This document shows positions 1 to 10,725 of a stretch of 64,000 nt of DNA, one piece after another. The notes under the pieces were generated by a model. It was not told the origin of the DNA. It searched no databases and worked only from the letters and a program-made list of their open reading frames with translations. Position numbers and translations under genes: made by a program. Position 1 is the stretch's first letter, and each line of letters opens with the position of its first letter. This DNA is from Vicinamibacterales bacterium (lineage in GTDB: Bacteria > Acidobacteriota > Vicinamibacteria > Vicinamibacterales > JAKQTR01): assembly GCA_025456345.1 (NCBI GenBank), contig JALOKU010000001.1, positions 62,001 through 126,000 of the forward strand. Reading direction: 5' to 3'.

Positions 1-1
1 C

Positions 2-1216
2 GAGATGGGCAAGGTCCTCGAGGAAGCGCGCGGCGACGTCCAGGAAGCCATCGACATGGCGTTCTTCATGGCGGGCGAAGGCCGCCGCCAGCACGGCCAG
101 ACGGCGCCCTCCGAGCTGCGCGACAAGTTCGCGATGTCGATCCGGCAGCCGATCGGCGTGTGCGGCATCATCACGCCGTGGAACTTCCCGATGGCCATCC
201 CGTCGTGGAAAATCCTGCCCGCGCTCGTGTGCGGCGACACCGTGGTGCTGAAGCCGGCCACGCTCACGCCGCTGTCGGCGTGGAACTTCGTCAAGGTCCT
301 GGAGGACGCGGGGCTGCCGCCGGGCGTGCTCAACCTCGTGACCGGGGGCGGCGGCGACGTCGGCAACGCGCTGCTCGAGTCGCCGGTGGTCAGCGTCGTG
401 TCGTTCACGGGCTCGACCGAGGTCGGCCGCACGGTCAGCACGAAGGCGGCCCCGACCTTCAAGAAGGTCCACCTGGAAATGGGCGGGAAGAACATCATCG
501 TCGTCATGGACGATGCCGACCTGGCGCTGGCGGTTGACGGGTGCGTGTGGGGCGGGTTCGGGACAACGGGGCAGCGATGCACGGCGGCGAGCCGCGTGGC
601 CGTGCACCGGAAGGTCTACGAGGCGTTCGTGGACCAGTACGTCAGGCAGGTGCGGACGCTGAAGGTGGGCGACGGCCTCGACCCGAGCGTGCAGATGGGG
701 CCGTCGGTGAGCCGCGGCCAGGTCGAGACCGTGATGCACTACGTCGGCGTCGGCAGAGCCGAGGGCGCCACGCTGGCGTGCGGCGGGCACGCCCTGGACA
801 CGGGCGCGTACGCGAAGGGGTTCTTCCACGAGCCCACGGTGTTCACCGACGTGCACCCGCAGATGCGGATTGCGCAGGAAGAGATCTTCGGGCCGGTGGT
901 TTCGGTGATGCCGTTCGAGTCGTTCGAGGAGGCCGTTGCCATCGCCAACGGCGTCGAGTACGGGCTGTCGGCGTCGATCTACACGCGCGACATCAATCTC
1001 GCCTTCCGCGCGATGCGCGACCTGCACACGGGCCTTTTCTACGTGAACGCGCCGACGATTGGCGCCGAGATCCACCTGCCGTTCGGCGGCACGAAGAACA
1101 CCGGCAACGGGCACCGGGAGGCCGGCGAGGCCGCACTGGACGTGTTTTCCGAGTGGAAGTCGATCTACGTCGACTTCAGCGGCCGGCTGCAGCGCGCCCA
1201 GATCGACACGGAGTAG
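2..1216 (+). CDS. Aldehyde dehydrogenase (5' truncated by window edge)
   Basis: NAD(P)-dependent aldehyde dehydrogenase, oxidising an aldehyde to the carboxylate. The visible part is 403 residues from the first Met, and the reading frame is open to the window edge, so roughly 80-100 N-terminal residues are missing relative to the usual 480-500. Counting from that Met: cofactor-site PWNF (Asn60) and Lys83 in VLKPA, the FTGSTEVG loop, general-base Glu158 in LEMGGKN, catalytic Cys192 in GQRCTA, and EEIFGPV near the C-terminus. The GQRCTAASR context resembles alpha-ketoglutarate-semialdehyde or betaine-aldehyde type enzymes, but the substrate cannot be read. folE starts 9 bases downstream, so the two are probably co-transcribed. 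Confidence 0.93.
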   Translation, partial: EMGKVLEEARGDVQEAIDMAFFMAGEGRRQHGQTAPSELRDKFAMSIRQPIGVCGIITPWNFPMAIPSWKILPALVCGDTVVLKPATLTPLSAWNFVKVLEDAGLPPGVLNLVTGGGGDVGNALLESPVVSVVSFTGSTEVGRTVSTKAAPTFKKVHLEMGGKNIIVVMDDADLALAVDGCVWGGFGTTGQRCTAASRVAVHRKVYEAFVDQYVRQVRTLKVGDGLDPSVQMGPSVSRGQVETVMHYVGVGRAEGATLACGGHALDTGAYAKGFFHEPTVFTDVHPQMRIAQEEIFGPVVSVMPFESFEEAVAIANGVEYGLSASIYTRDINLAFRAMRDLHTGLFYVNAPTIGAEIHLPFGGTKNTGNGHREAGEAALDVFSEWKSIYVDFSGRLQRAQIDTE

Positions 1217-1224
1217 GAGACGCC

Positions 1225-1776
1225 ATGGAAGACCTGGTCCGTCAGCTGCTGGTTGAACTGGGCGAAGACCCGTCGCGCGAGGGCCTCGCCGCCACGCCGA
1301 GGCGTGTGGCGAAGTCGCTGAAGTTCCTCACGAGCGGGTACGACGCCGACGTGGACGAAGTCATCAATCAGGCCCTCTTCACGGTCACCTACAGCGAGAT
1401 GGTGATCGTCAAGGACATCGACTTCTTCAGCCTGTGCGAACACCATCTCCTGCCGTTCTTCGGCAAGTGCCACGTGGCGTACATCCCGCGGAACAAGGTG
1501 ATCGGGCTCAGCAAGATTCCGCGCCTGGTGGACATCTTCGCCCGCCGGCTGCAGGTCCAGGAACGTCTCACGAGCCAGATCGCCGAGACGATCCGGGACA
1601 AGATCGACCCGCTGGGCGTGGCCGTGGTCATGGAGGCCACGCACCTGTGCATGTCGATGCGCGGCGTCGAGAAGCAGCGCTCGTTCGCCGTGACCAGCTC
1701 GATGCTCGGCGCGTTCCGGGACCGCGACCGGACCCGCGCGGAGTTCCTCGAGCTCATCCGGCTCCGGCACGCCTGA
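1225..1776 (+). CDS. folE: GTP cyclohydrolase I
   Basis: Converts GTP to 7,8-dihydroneopterin triphosphate, the first step to tetrahydrofolate and other pterins; a cytoplasmic homodecamer in known members. The 183 residues match the family length. Zinc and catalytic residues are present: Cys71 and His74 in [10 protein letters not shown], and Cys142 in [13 protein letters not shown]. The Gly-Leu-Ser-Lys motif ([12 protein letters not shown]) is intact. It starts 9 bases after the aldehyde dehydrogenase stop. A hairpin follows the stop directly, so it is probably last in its operon. Confidence 0.97.
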   Translation: MEDLVRQLLVELGEDPSREGLAATPRRVAKSLKFLTSGYDADVDEVINQALFTVTYSEMVIVKDIDFFSLCEHHLLPFFGKCHVAYIPRNKVIGLSKIPRLVDIFARRLQVQERLTSQIAETIRDKIDPLGVAVVMEATHLCMSMRGVEKQRSFAVTSSMLGAFRDRDRTRAEFLELIRLRHA

Positions 1777-1799
1777 CGGGCGCGCCGCCACCGCGCCCG
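1777..1799 (+). terminator. Hairpin directly after folE stop
   Basis: A perfect 8-bp stem (CGGGCGCG with CGCGCCCG) around a 7-base loop starts at the base after the folE stop codon. There is no T tract, so it may be a Rho-type or mRNA-stabilising hairpin instead of an intrinsic terminator. Confidence 0.45.
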
Positions 1800-1820
1800 T
1801 GCCGGCCCTCGTGCCGCTGG

Positions 1821-1826
1821 TATACT
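1821..1826 (+). promoter_or_regulatory. -10 box TATACT placed for a leaderless transcript
   Basis: TATACT lies 7 bases before the ATG at 1834, so transcription should begin at or next to the start codon. No Shine-Dalgarno sequence and no convincing -35 box are visible. It is one of nine such arrangements in the window. Confidence 0.5.
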
Positions 1827-1833
1827 GCAAGCG

Positions 1834-2541
1834 ATGCGCCGAGTTCTCCTGTCTCTGCTCCTCGTGGGGTGCCTCGCGCCGGCCCGGGCCGGCGCGCAGA
1901 CCCGCACGACCACCCGCAAGCCTGCGCCGCCACCGCCGGCGATGAAGATCGCACCCGCCGAGGTCGACTGCCCGTCGCCTCTCGGCAGCGGCGTCAACAC
2001 GAAGCGCGTCTTCTGCGACGTGCCGATCGGACGGACGCCGGCCGACGGCATCACGATCACCATTCCGCCCCACAAGGGCACGACGGTGCTGACCTTCGAC
2101 CTCCACAACCGGATGACGTATTCGGAGGACCTGGTGCGCGCGGGCAGGGCGTTCGCACGCCTCACGGCCACCATCGGCGTGATGACGATGGACAACACCC
2201 TGATTACACGGGCGGTCGTCCAGAACGAGTTCCGGACGGCAGCCGACCTGTTCGATCGGATCAGCGGGGGAGCCGGGCCAGGCGGGCTGAAGGCGGTGGC
2301 CCCGACCGGCCAGGAGGCCATCCGCGTCGAGTTGCCCGCCGACCTCCTGCAGGTATCTGTGCTGGGAGAGAAGCTGGCGGCGAGGCGCGCGGACGCCGAC
2401 GAGATGTTCACCGGCCCGGGGCGGCCTATCGCCCTCATCAGCAACGTGATGGTGGAGTACCTGCCCGGCGCGCCGGCGAAGGCGCCCGCCAAGAAGGCGC
2501 CGGCAAAGGCGCCCGCGAAGAAGGCGCCCGCGAAGAAGTAG
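1834..2541 (+). CDS. Secreted or lipid-anchored protein with Lys/Ala/Pro tail
   Basis: Family not recognised. The 235 residues start with a signal peptide (MRRVLLSLLLVGC then APARAGAQ). The LVGC lipobox would make it a lipoprotein; cleavage after AGA is the alternative. The middle (about residues 40-200) is predicted to be beta-rich, with one Cys pair near residues 50 and 67. The last 25 residues are repeated AKKAPAK units, a basic tail that could bind DNA, nucleic acid or cell-wall polyanions. Start: ATG preceded by a -10 box at leaderless spacing. Its TAG stop is followed immediately by CCAGAAG-type heptamers. Confidence 0.75.
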   Translation: MRRVLLSLLLVGCLAPARAGAQTRTTTRKPAPPPPAMKIAPAEVDCPSPLGSGVNTKRVFCDVPIGRTPADGITITIPPHKGTTVLTFDLHNRMTYSEDLVRAGRAFARLTATIGVMTMDNTLITRAVVQNEFRTAADLFDRISGGAGPGGLKAVAPTGQEAIRVELPADLLQVSVLGEKLAARRADADEMFTGPGRPIALISNVMVEYLPGAPAKAPAKKAPAKAPAKKAPAKK

Positions 2542-2544
2542 AAG

Positions 2545-2575
2545 CCAGAAGAAGACAGAAGACAGAAGCCAGAAT
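2545..2575 (+). repeat. CCAGAAG-type heptamer repeat starting at a stop codon
   Basis: Units CCAGAAG, AAG (partial), ACAGAAG, ACAGAAG, CCAGAAT. They begin three bases after the TAG of the preceding gene and have a period of 7 with one partial unit. The same family recurs at 11491-11525 and 12876-12889. Confidence 0.7.
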
Positions 2576-2589
2576 GGCGTACGCGATTC

Positions 2590-2620
2590 GGGCCCGGCGA
2601 GGGGACGCCTCACCGGGCCC
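2590..2620. terminator. Hairpin between convergent genes
   Basis: Stem GGGCCCGG (2590-2597) pairs with CCGGGCCC (2613-2620). After one mismatch, four further pairs close a 5-base loop. It sits between the convergent secreted-protein and radical SAM genes and could terminate from either side. No T tract is present. Confidence 0.5.
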
Positions 2621-2629
2621 GTGTTGAAC

Positions 2630-2649
2630 CAGCGCCTAGCGCCTCGTCC

Positions 2650-2657
<8 letters not shown>
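2630..2657 (-). repeat. G-rich heptamers containing a stop codon
   Basis: Read on the minus strand, four heptamers GGGGCTA, GGGACGA, GGCGCTA, GGCGCTG follow one another. The TAG stop of the radical SAM gene (2650-2652) is the TAG formed across the first two units. The G-rich strand is the mRNA strand. Confidence 0.6.
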
Positions 2658-4743
<2,086 letters not shown>

Positions 4744-4995
4744 TCCAGTCTCCTTGAGATGGGGCGCAGAACACCCGGCAGACCGAACTCACCTCGCCGG
4801 GCCACGCCCGTGCCGACGGCTCGCCTGTGGGATGTAGTCGTCAGAATATCGGCTAAGTTGCTGAAAATGATGGGGTTTCCGGCGAGCTGGCCGAAACCGG
4901 ACCTGAGTGGGCAAATTGTTATCTGTTTGGTCGGAATCTCGGTTCACCCCTCGGCCGCCTGCCCCCGGGACTGCCGTCCGGCCCCGCCGCGGCGC

Positions 4996-5001
4996 TATGA
5001 T
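4996..5001 (+). promoter_or_regulatory. -10 box TATGAT, leaderless spacing
   Basis: TATGAT ends 6 bases before the ATG at 5008, placing the predicted transcription start on the A of the ATG. No Shine-Dalgarno sequence is seen. The two ATGs within or next to the box are out of frame. Confidence 0.5.
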
Positions 5002-5007
5002 GACGGG

Positions 5008-6003
5008 ATGTCCTACTGCGATTGCGACATCCTGATCGTGGGAGCCGGCCCCGCCGGCCTGGCGGCGGCCATCGCCGCGAAGCGGGAGGGCCTCAGCGCC
5101 CTCATCCTCGACAAAGGCGGCCTGGTCGAGGGCATTTACCGGTTCCCCCGGAACATGGTGTTCTTCACAACGCCGGAGCTGCTCGAAATCGGCGGCCTGC
5201 CGTTTGTGACGCCCTACGAAAAGCCCACGCGGATGGAGGCCCTCCGGTACTACCGGCGCGTGGCGGATACCTTCAACCTGGCAATCGCGATCGACGAGGA
5301 GGTTGTCGGCGTGCGGCGCGAACCGGACGGAGAGGGCGTGTCCTTTGTGCTCGACGTCAAGACACGAAGCGGCGGCACGCGCACGCGCCGCGGGCGGGCC
5401 GTGGTGCTCGCCACCGGCTACTACGACCAGCCCAACCTGCTCGGCGTGCCGGGGGAAGACCTGCCGCACGTCTCCCACTACTACTCCGAGGCTCACCCCT
5501 TCTACCGCCGTCCCGTTGTCGTCGTCGGCGGCAAGAACTCCGCCGCGGAGGCGGCCCTGGACCTCTATCGGGCCGGCGCGCACGTGACGCTCGTGCACCG
5601 TGATGCGGTGCTGGGAGACTCGATCAAGTACTGGGTGAAGCCGGACATCGAGAACCGGATCGCGGAAGGCTCCGTCCCCGCGTTGTTCGGCATGAGCGTG
5701 CAGCGCATCACCCCGACGTTGGTGCACGTGGCAGGCCCGGGTGGGGCGGCCGAACTCCCGGCCGACGGCGTGTTCCTGCTGACGGGCTACCACCCCGACT
5801 GGACGCTGCTCGAGCGGGCGGGCGTGGTGATCGATCCGACGGGGCCTGTCGCGCGCTACGATCCAGAGACCTGCGAAACCGACGTGCCCAACCTGTTCCT
5901 CGCCGGCGGCGTGGTGTCGGGCCGGACGGCCGCGCCGGTCTTCATCGAAAACGGCAGGATGCACGGCGAGCGCATTGCGCGCGTCCTGCGGACGCGCGCG
6001 TAA
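5008..6003 (+). CDS. YpdA/Bdr-type FAD-dependent disulfide reductase
   Basis: A 331-residue two-dinucleotide-fold flavoprotein. FAD motif VGAGPAGLA (residues 11-19), ATGYYDQP hinge, NAD(P)H motif VVVGGKNSAAEAAL near residue 170, and FLAGGVVSGR near the C-terminus that contacts FAD. There is no CxxC between the two folds, unlike thioredoxin reductase. Length, the GGKNSA motif and the missing redox pair fit YpdA, the bacillithiol disulfide reductase. If so, the cell uses bacillithiol; no bacillithiol synthesis genes lie in this window. Start chosen by the family N-terminus and the -10 box 6 bases upstream. Confidence 0.88.
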   Translation: MSYCDCDILIVGAGPAGLAAAIAAKREGLSALILDKGGLVEGIYRFPRNMVFFTTPELLEIGGLPFVTPYEKPTRMEALRYYRRVADTFNLAIAIDEEVVGVRREPDGEGVSFVLDVKTRSGGTRTRRGRAVVLATGYYDQPNLLGVPGEDLPHVSHYYSEAHPFYRRPVVVVGGKNSAAEAALDLYRAGAHVTLVHRDAVLGDSIKYWVKPDIENRIAEGSVPALFGMSVQRITPTLVHVAGPGGAAELPADGVFLLTGYHPDWTLLERAGVVIDPTGPVARYDPETCETDVPNLFLAGGVVSGRTAAPVFIENGRMHGERIARVLRTRA

Positions 6004-6005
6004 GG

Positions 6006-6023
6006 CAGGCCCGGCCGGGCCTG
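6006..6023. terminator. Palindrome between convergent genes
   Basis: A perfect 18-base palindrome (CAGGCCCGG then its complement) starts 2 bases after the TAA at 6001-6003 and lies 17 bases before the end of the convergent GT-C gene. It can fold identically in both transcripts and is a likely bidirectional terminator without a T tract. Confidence 0.5.
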
Positions 6024-6040
6024 GTTCGCTGCCGCAGGCC

Positions 6041-7669
6041 TCACCGGGGCGATGAAGCCGCGGGGGCTCCCGCCGTCCGCCCGACGACGTAGTCGTCCAG
6101 GATGTCCAGGATGAGCCGGTCCAGCGACGCGACGTCTTTCGTGTCGAGCAACATGCCCACGAGCGAGCGCAGGAACGGATCGTCTCGATCCGAGAGGCGC
6201 GCCAGCCTGCCCGACTCGGCGTCCCAGTGCAGCGCAACGACGGGCGGTCGCGCGGCGTCGTCGAGCCACTCCCGGATGGCCTGCCGTGTGTACGGCTCCC
6301 AGAGGGCCGCCGGACAGCAGTGAATCGACGAGTGGGAGATGACGGACACCCGCTTCGTGAGGTCGAGATCGACGAACGGTGGGCGGATGGCGTGCGGCAG
6401 GGCGAAGTCCCAGCTGCGCCGCGGTGGGCCAGCAAGGATGAGCGTGCCGGGGGGGGCGGCGAGGGCTTCCCGTTCGATGTCCAGCACGGCAGCGCGGGAC
6501 ACAGACGTGCGCACCCCCCACAGACGGATGTCCCGGCTGAGCAGCACAGCATAGGCAAGCAGGACCGCGCACGCGAGCCCGATGCCGACGCGACGCACCG
6601 CCGGCTCCGGGCGCGCGCGCCAGAACACGTCGAGGCCGATGCCGAGGAGTATTGCGTAGCCGGCCGAAGCCAGGTACATGTGCCGCGGGGATGCGTAGCC
6701 GGCCACGATGGTCGGCGCCACGGCGAGTCCGATCCAGACGCCGGAGAAGTACGCGACGGTCCGCCATGTCCCACGGCCGTCACGATGTCCGAACACGCGG
6801 TGGACCGCGTAGACGAGGGCGCCCGCCATCGCCACGCGGCCCGCGAACAGCGGTTCCGGCACGTTCAGGCCGGGCTCTCCGAAGACCATCCGCCTGACGT
6901 GCGTCGAGAGGTCGATGAGAAACAGCCGGACCCGCTCCGCGGTGAGGGTGCTCTCGCGTGCCGCCTCGCCGAAGAGCGCGAGTCGAAGAGCGAGGAACCC
7001 GGCCGTCATGAAGGCGAACGGCACGTACGGCCGCACCCACCCCCACGAGAGGCTGGGCCGGCGGCCGAGCAGCATCCAGTCGGCCAGCACGAGGGCTGGC
7101 AGGAGCGTGACGGTGTTCTGCTTGGTGAACAGCGCGACGAAGAACCAGGCGGCGGACCACCAATAGAGGGCGACCCGGCACCCGGCTCGCCATCGTATGT
7201 ACAGCAGGAACGACGCCATGTAGAAACACGCCGGCATGGAGTCGACACGCCCGGTGACCCAGGCCACCGACTCGGTCTGCATGGGCAGAACGGCGAACAC
7301 GAGCCCGGCAAACGCGGCCGGCCCGAGCGACAGCCCCGCGGCGGCCTCCGCGATGGCGAAGACCAGCCACGCATTGGCGGCGTGGAAGAGCACGTTGATC
7401 ACGTGGTTCGCCTGGGGCGACGAGGGCCCGAAGATGCCGGCGATCTGGTAGGTCAGGGCAGGAAAGGGCCGGACCTCGTCCGGCACGTAGCCCCAGATGT
7501 CTTCCGTCCACGGCATCGTGAACCAGCGGGGGAAGTAGCCCGCGGGCTTCGACGAGAGGAGGCCGACCACGCCGAAGTCGTCCTGCGCGAAGTAGTCGTT
7601 CAGGGTGGGCAGGTACGGCAGAACGGCCGCCAGCACGATGAGGGTGATCGCCAGGCGCCTCGCGGTCAT
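6041..7669 (-). CDS. GT-C-fold membrane glycosyltransferase-like protein
   Basis: A 542-residue polytopic inner-membrane protein with about ten hydrophobic segments. QDDFGVV near residue 31 is the acidic motif in the first periplasmic loop typical of GT-C (PMT/ArnT-like) transferases, which move a sugar from a polyprenyl-phosphate donor to a protein, lipid or glycan. The last 170 residues are soluble. Last gene of a four-gene operon; its ATG overlaps the TGA of the GT2 gene (ATGA). The GT2 next door is of the kind that makes dolichyl/polyprenyl-phosphate sugar donors, so donor synthase and transferase may work together. Acceptor unknown. Confidence 0.8.
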   Translation of the reverse strand: MTARRLAITLIVLAAVLPYLPTLNDYFAQDDFGVVGLLSSKPAGYFPRWFTMPWTEDIWGYVPDEVRPFPALTYQIAGIFGPSSPQANHVINVLFHAANAWLVFAIAEAAAGLSLGPAAFAGLVFAVLPMQTESVAWVTGRVDSMPACFYMASFLLYIRWRAGCRVALYWWSAAWFFVALFTKQNTVTLLPALVLADWMLLGRRPSLSWGWVRPYVPFAFMTAGFLALRLALFGEAARESTLTAERVRLFLIDLSTHVRRMVFGEPGLNVPEPLFAGRVAMAGALVYAVHRVFGHRDGRGTWRTVAYFSGVWIGLAVAPTIVAGYASPRHMYLASAGYAILLGIGLDVFWRARPEPAVRRVGIGLACAVLLAYAVLLSRDIRLWGVRTSVSRAAVLDIEREALAAPPGTLILAGPPRRSWDFALPHAIRPPFVDLDLTKRVSVISHSSIHCCPAALWEPYTRQAIREWLDDAARPPVVALHWDAESGRLARLSDRDDPFLRSLVGMLLDTKDVASLDRLILDILDDYVVGRTAGAPAASSPR

Positions 7670-8370
7670 GACGTGAGCCGGTGCCTGACGATGAGCGCGA
7701 TCATGCGGGTGCCGGTCTTGACCGCGCCCGCCAGGGTTCCCGTGATCTTGGATTCGCCGACCCGTCCCCGGTAGTTGACGGGGACCTCGATGACGCGCAG
7801 TCTCGCCTTAAGGGCGAGAATCAGCATCTCCGGCAGGAAGTGCGAGCCGCCGACCGTCAGGCGCTCGCGGATGACGAGGAAGGCTCCGCGATGGACCAGA
7901 CGCAGCGTGCAGCCGCAGTCGGTCAGCGAAGGGCCGTCGTGCAGCACCTGGAGCAGCTTGGCGACGACGAGGTTGCCGACGCGCAGGAACCAGCCCATGT
8001 TGGCCTGCTCCCAGATCAGCTCGCGCGTGGTCCGCGTGCCGCACACCATGTCGAAATCGTCGGAGTACGCCAGCAGTTTCAGCACGTCGCGGCCCACGAA
8101 GGTGCCGTCCGGCTCGGCGAGGATGACGAGGTCGCCGGACGCCTCGCGCAGGCCTCTCTGCAGCGCGTGCCCGTAGCCCTGCTTGGCTTCCGTGACGACC
8201 CGAGCCGCGGTCAGCCCGGCTTCGCGGGCGGTCGCGTCCCTGGAGTTGTTGTCGACGACGATGACCTCGTCGACGACGCCGGAGGAGAAGAAGTCCTCGA
8301 CCGCGCGGCGAATATGGCTTTCCTCGTTGTAGGCGGGGAACACGACGCTGACGCGCTTGTCACCGAACAT
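7666..8370 (-). CDS. Family 2 glycosyltransferase (DPM/polyprenyl-phosphate-sugar synthase-like)
   Basis: A 234-residue GT-A glycosyltransferase beginning VSVVFPAYNEE. It has the nucleotide-binding VVDNNS (Asp40) and the metal-binding AEPDGTF (Asp88). The region around residues 145-215 (GCTLRLVHRGAF, PVNYRGRVGESKI) matches dolichol-phosphate-mannose-synthase-like enzymes that load a sugar onto a polyprenyl phosphate. No C-terminal membrane segments are seen. The start was set at MFGDK because upstream codons are low-complexity Arg-rich readthrough. It overlaps the methyltransferase by 11 bases and the GT-C gene by 4. Confidence 0.85.
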   Translation of the reverse strand: MFGDKRVSVVFPAYNEESHIRRAVEDFFSSGVVDEVIVVDNNSRDATAREAGLTAARVVTEAKQGYGHALQRGLREASGDLVILAEPDGTFVGRDVLKLLAYSDDFDMVCGTRTTRELIWEQANMGWFLRVGNLVVAKLLQVLHDGPSLTDCGCTLRLVHRGAFLVIRERLTVGGSHFLPEMLILALKARLRVIEVPVNYRGRVGESKITGTLAGAVKTGTRMIALIVRHRLTS

Positions 8371-9010
8371 GCGACGGGCCTTTCGACGCGACGACCAGCA
8401 TCTGCCCGGCCCCCGGCCTGCAGGGGCTCCGCAGGTACGCCGCCACGAGCCAGCCGGCGGCTGGGAGGCGTCTGCCCTGCATCGAGTACGGCAGGATTCC
8501 CGGCACAACGCGTTCGATGGCGAAGCCGTGGGCCCGCAGCAGCGCCGGCAACGAGACGTCGGTGAACACGGTGCGGTGCGTGTAGTCGTCGAAATAGGAT
8601 CGCCATGCCAGCCGGAAGTTCGGCTGGATGAGAATCACACGCCCTCCCGGTTTCAGCAGGTCCCAGACGCCCGCAACAACCTCCGCCGAGACGTCGGGAG
8701 TGAAATGCTCGAGCAGGTTGGAGGCCAGCACGACGTCGAAGGCCTCGCCGCCGAGCGCCGCGAGCTCGCGGCCGACATCCAACACCTTCGCCTCGACGCC
8801 CGGCGCCGCGTGGCGCCTCACGTCCGGCCAGATGTCGGCCGCGACGCGCCGCCGGGCTTCTACGTGGTTGATCCAATGGCAGTAGCCGGCGCCCAACTCC
8901 GCCACCTCGGCGCTGGCTGGCACGTACGGCGCCAGGTAGCGTGCGATCGCCCGCCAGACGGCCTCGCGGGCGGGGTGCTCGGCGAAATGCGCGTCGTGAT
9001 AGGCCGTCAT
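8360..9010 (-). CDS. Class I SAM-dependent methyltransferase
   Basis: 216 residues with the class I fold: motif I AELGAGYCHW (about residues 37-46), an acidic end of strand 2 (AADIWPD), VVLASNLLEHF for motif IV, and LLKPGGRVILIQPNF. The family sits in sugar and surface-polysaccharide clusters and probably methylates a sugar or lipid-linked intermediate. Overlaps the epimerase end by 4 bases and the GT2 start by 11, so it is translationally coupled within the operon. Substrate not readable. Confidence 0.82.
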   Translation of the reverse strand: MTAYHDAHFAEHPAREAVWRAIARYLAPYVPASAEVAELGAGYCHWINHVEARRRVAADIWPDVRRHAAPGVEAKVLDVGRELAALGGEAFDVVLASNLLEHFTPDVSAEVVAGVWDLLKPGGRVILIQPNFRLAWRSYFDDYTHRTVFTDVSLPALLRAHGFAIERVVPGILPYSMQGRRLPAAGWLVAAYLRSPCRPGAGQMLVVASKGPSHVR

Positions 9011-10005
9011 CCGCGGCGCCACGATTCCGGGAGGTGTCGTTCGATTTCGAGGTGCTCGAACGGGGTGCCCGCGCGCGCCCCCCAGGCGCGCGCCCAGCCG
9101 GCCATGGCGGCAAGCCCGTCGGCGAGGGGCGTTTCGGGCCGGTCGCCGAACACCCGGCGGAGCTTGCCGTGCGCCGCGTGGATGTGCGCAACCTCTCGCC
9201 GCGGCGCCAGATGCACGACCGTGCGCGCGGTGCCCATCGCGGCGGCGACGCGCCCGCACAGGTCGTTCAGCGAGACCGGCTCGTCCGATCCGACGTTGAA
9301 GACCTGATTCCTTGCGCCGGGGACATCGATCGCCTCTGCAATGACGGGCGCCACGTCGTCGATGTAGCTGAACGCTCGCGTCTGGGTACCTTCCCCGAAG
9401 ATCGTCATGGGGCGGCCCTGCAGCAGCTGGTTCATGAAGATCCCGACGACGTTGCGGTAGGGGTCGGCGATGTTCTGACGCGGGCCGTAGATGTTGTGGG
9501 GCCGGAACACGACGAAGTCGAGGCCGAACAGGTCGTGGGCCGACCGGAGGTCCAGTTCCACGGCGTACTTCGCAATGCCGTACGGATCCTCCGGCGCGGG
9601 CCTCACCTCCTCGGTGACCGGCAGCACCGGGCTCGCGCCGTAGACGGCGATCGACGAGGTGAACACGAAGGTGCGGACGCCGTGGTTGACCGACGCGTTC
9701 AGCAGGGTGACGCTGCCGAGGACGTTGTTCGAGTAATTGAACCGGCGGATGAAGTGGCTCAGGCCCTCGGCCGCGTACGCCGCCAGGTGAAAGACGTGAT
9801 CGAACGCCGACGCGGCAAACAAGGCGTCCACCAGCGTGGCATCGGCGACGTCGCCGGGCACGAACCGGGCGCCGCCCGGCACGTGCTCCCTGAACCCGCC
9901 GCTCAGGTCATCGAGCACGGTGACGTCATGCCCCCGGCGAATCAGCGCGTCGGCGACGTGGGACCCGACGAAGCCGGCCCCGCCTGTGACCAGTACCCTA
10001 CTCAT
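9007..10005 (-). CDS. NAD-dependent epimerase/dehydratase (UDP-sugar 4-epimerase type)
   Basis: Extended short-chain dehydrogenase of 332 residues. NAD motif TGGAGFVGSH (Gly8, Gly11, Gly14), Thr/Ser in FTSSIAVYG, catalytic Tyr142 and Lys146 in PYGIAKY, FRPHNIYGPRQN and the RAFSYIDDV sugar-binding segment. Closest by pattern to UDP-glucose or UDP-GlcNAc 4-epimerases. It is first in the operon epimerase-methyltransferase-GT2-GT-C and would supply its nucleotide sugar. Upstream on the minus strand, TAATCT lies 10 bases before the ATG, so the leader would be very short. Confidence 0.9.
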   Translation of the reverse strand: MSRVLVTGGAGFVGSHVADALIRRGHDVTVLDDLSGGFREHVPGGARFVPGDVADATLVDALFAASAFDHVFHLAAYAAEGLSHFIRRFNYSNNVLGSVTLLNASVNHGVRTFVFTSSIAVYGASPVLPVTEEVRPAPEDPYGIAKYAVELDLRSAHDLFGLDFVVFRPHNIYGPRQNIADPYRNVVGIFMNQLLQGRPMTIFGEGTQTRAFSYIDDVAPVIAEAIDVPGARNQVFNVGSDEPVSLNDLCGRVAAAMGTARTVVHLAPRREVAHIHAAHGKLRRVFGDRPETPLADGLAAMAGWARAWGARAGTPFEHLEIERHLPESWRRG

Positions 10006-10045
10006 CAGGAGGGCTAGATTATCACGGGCCCGGGCGCTCCTGGAG

Positions 10046-10675
10046 TCAGTGCCGCAGCCCGCGGTCGGGTGCGTGGCTCCCTGACATTTCCTTCATCTCG
10101 AGCAGTTCGATGAGAGCGCCGCACCGGCGCGCCACGCCCTCCTGCTCGAGCAGCGCCTGCCGCTCGATGGGCTCGAGGTCGAGGTACTGGGCGAGCGCGT
10201 TGACCACTTCCTCGTCGGACAGGTTCGAGGGGAACGGCTGGTCCGGCGCGTCCGCGACGGCGGTCAGCAGCCGCTCGAGCTGGTGCCGCTGGCGCCGCAC
10301 GGTTTCGTGGTCCGCCGCCGTCATGCTCTCCTCGAAGTAGTCGACCGACGCCCGGCGGTACGTCCGCGCCGCGTCCTCCTCCCGCACGACCCGGAACTTC
10401 TCGACGCCGCGGAGCACGAGGTTGTAGCGCCCATCGCTCAGCTCTTCGATGTGTGAAATCAGGCCGACGCAGCCGACCGGGTAGATGGCCGGCCTGCCCG
10501 CGGTGTCGTGGTCCCAGCCGGGCCGGAGCAGGGAGATCCCGATGAGCCGGTCTGCGGCGAGGCAGTCCTTCACCATCTCACGGTAGCGGAGTTCGAAGAT
10601 GTGAAGGGGCAGGAACACCCCTGGGAACAGCACGACGTCCGGAAGGGGGAACACGGGGATCAGGGTGGTCAGCAT
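10046..10675 (-). CDS. Lon N-terminal-domain protein (LON substrate-binding domain alone)
   Basis: 209 residues resembling the N-terminal substrate-recognition domain of Lon protease, without AAA+ or peptidase parts. Typical motifs are IPVFPLPDVVLFPG at residues 5-18, LPLHIFELRYREMV, and GRYNLVLRGVEKFRV. Free-standing LON-domain proteins are widespread but their role is poorly defined. The start at 10675 fits the family N-terminus and a TAGGAT -10 box 7 bases upstream; a Met 12 codons earlier is possible. Divergent from the glycerophosphodiesterase across 50 bases. Confidence 0.85.
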   Translation of the reverse strand: MLTTLIPVFPLPDVVLFPGVFLPLHIFELRYREMVKDCLAADRLIGISLLRPGWDHDTAGRPAIYPVGCVGLISHIEELSDGRYNLVLRGVEKFRVVREEDAARTYRRASVDYFEESMTAADHETVRRQRHQLERLLTAVADAPDQPFPSNLSDEEVVNALAQYLDLEPIERQALLEQEGVARRCGALIELLEMKEMSGSHAPDRGLRH

Positions 10676-10682
10676 CGGCTCG

Positions 10683-10688
10683 ATCCTA
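10683..10688 (-). promoter_or_regulatory. -10 box TAGGAT, leaderless spacing
   Basis: On the minus strand TAGGAT ends 7 bases before the ATG at 10675. On the plus strand TATTCT (10687-10692) is a possible divergent -10 for the gene at 10726, so the two would overlap. Confidence 0.4.
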
Positions 10689-10725
10689 TTCTGCTGGATC
10701 GAGCGGGCCATGAGAAGATGAATCC

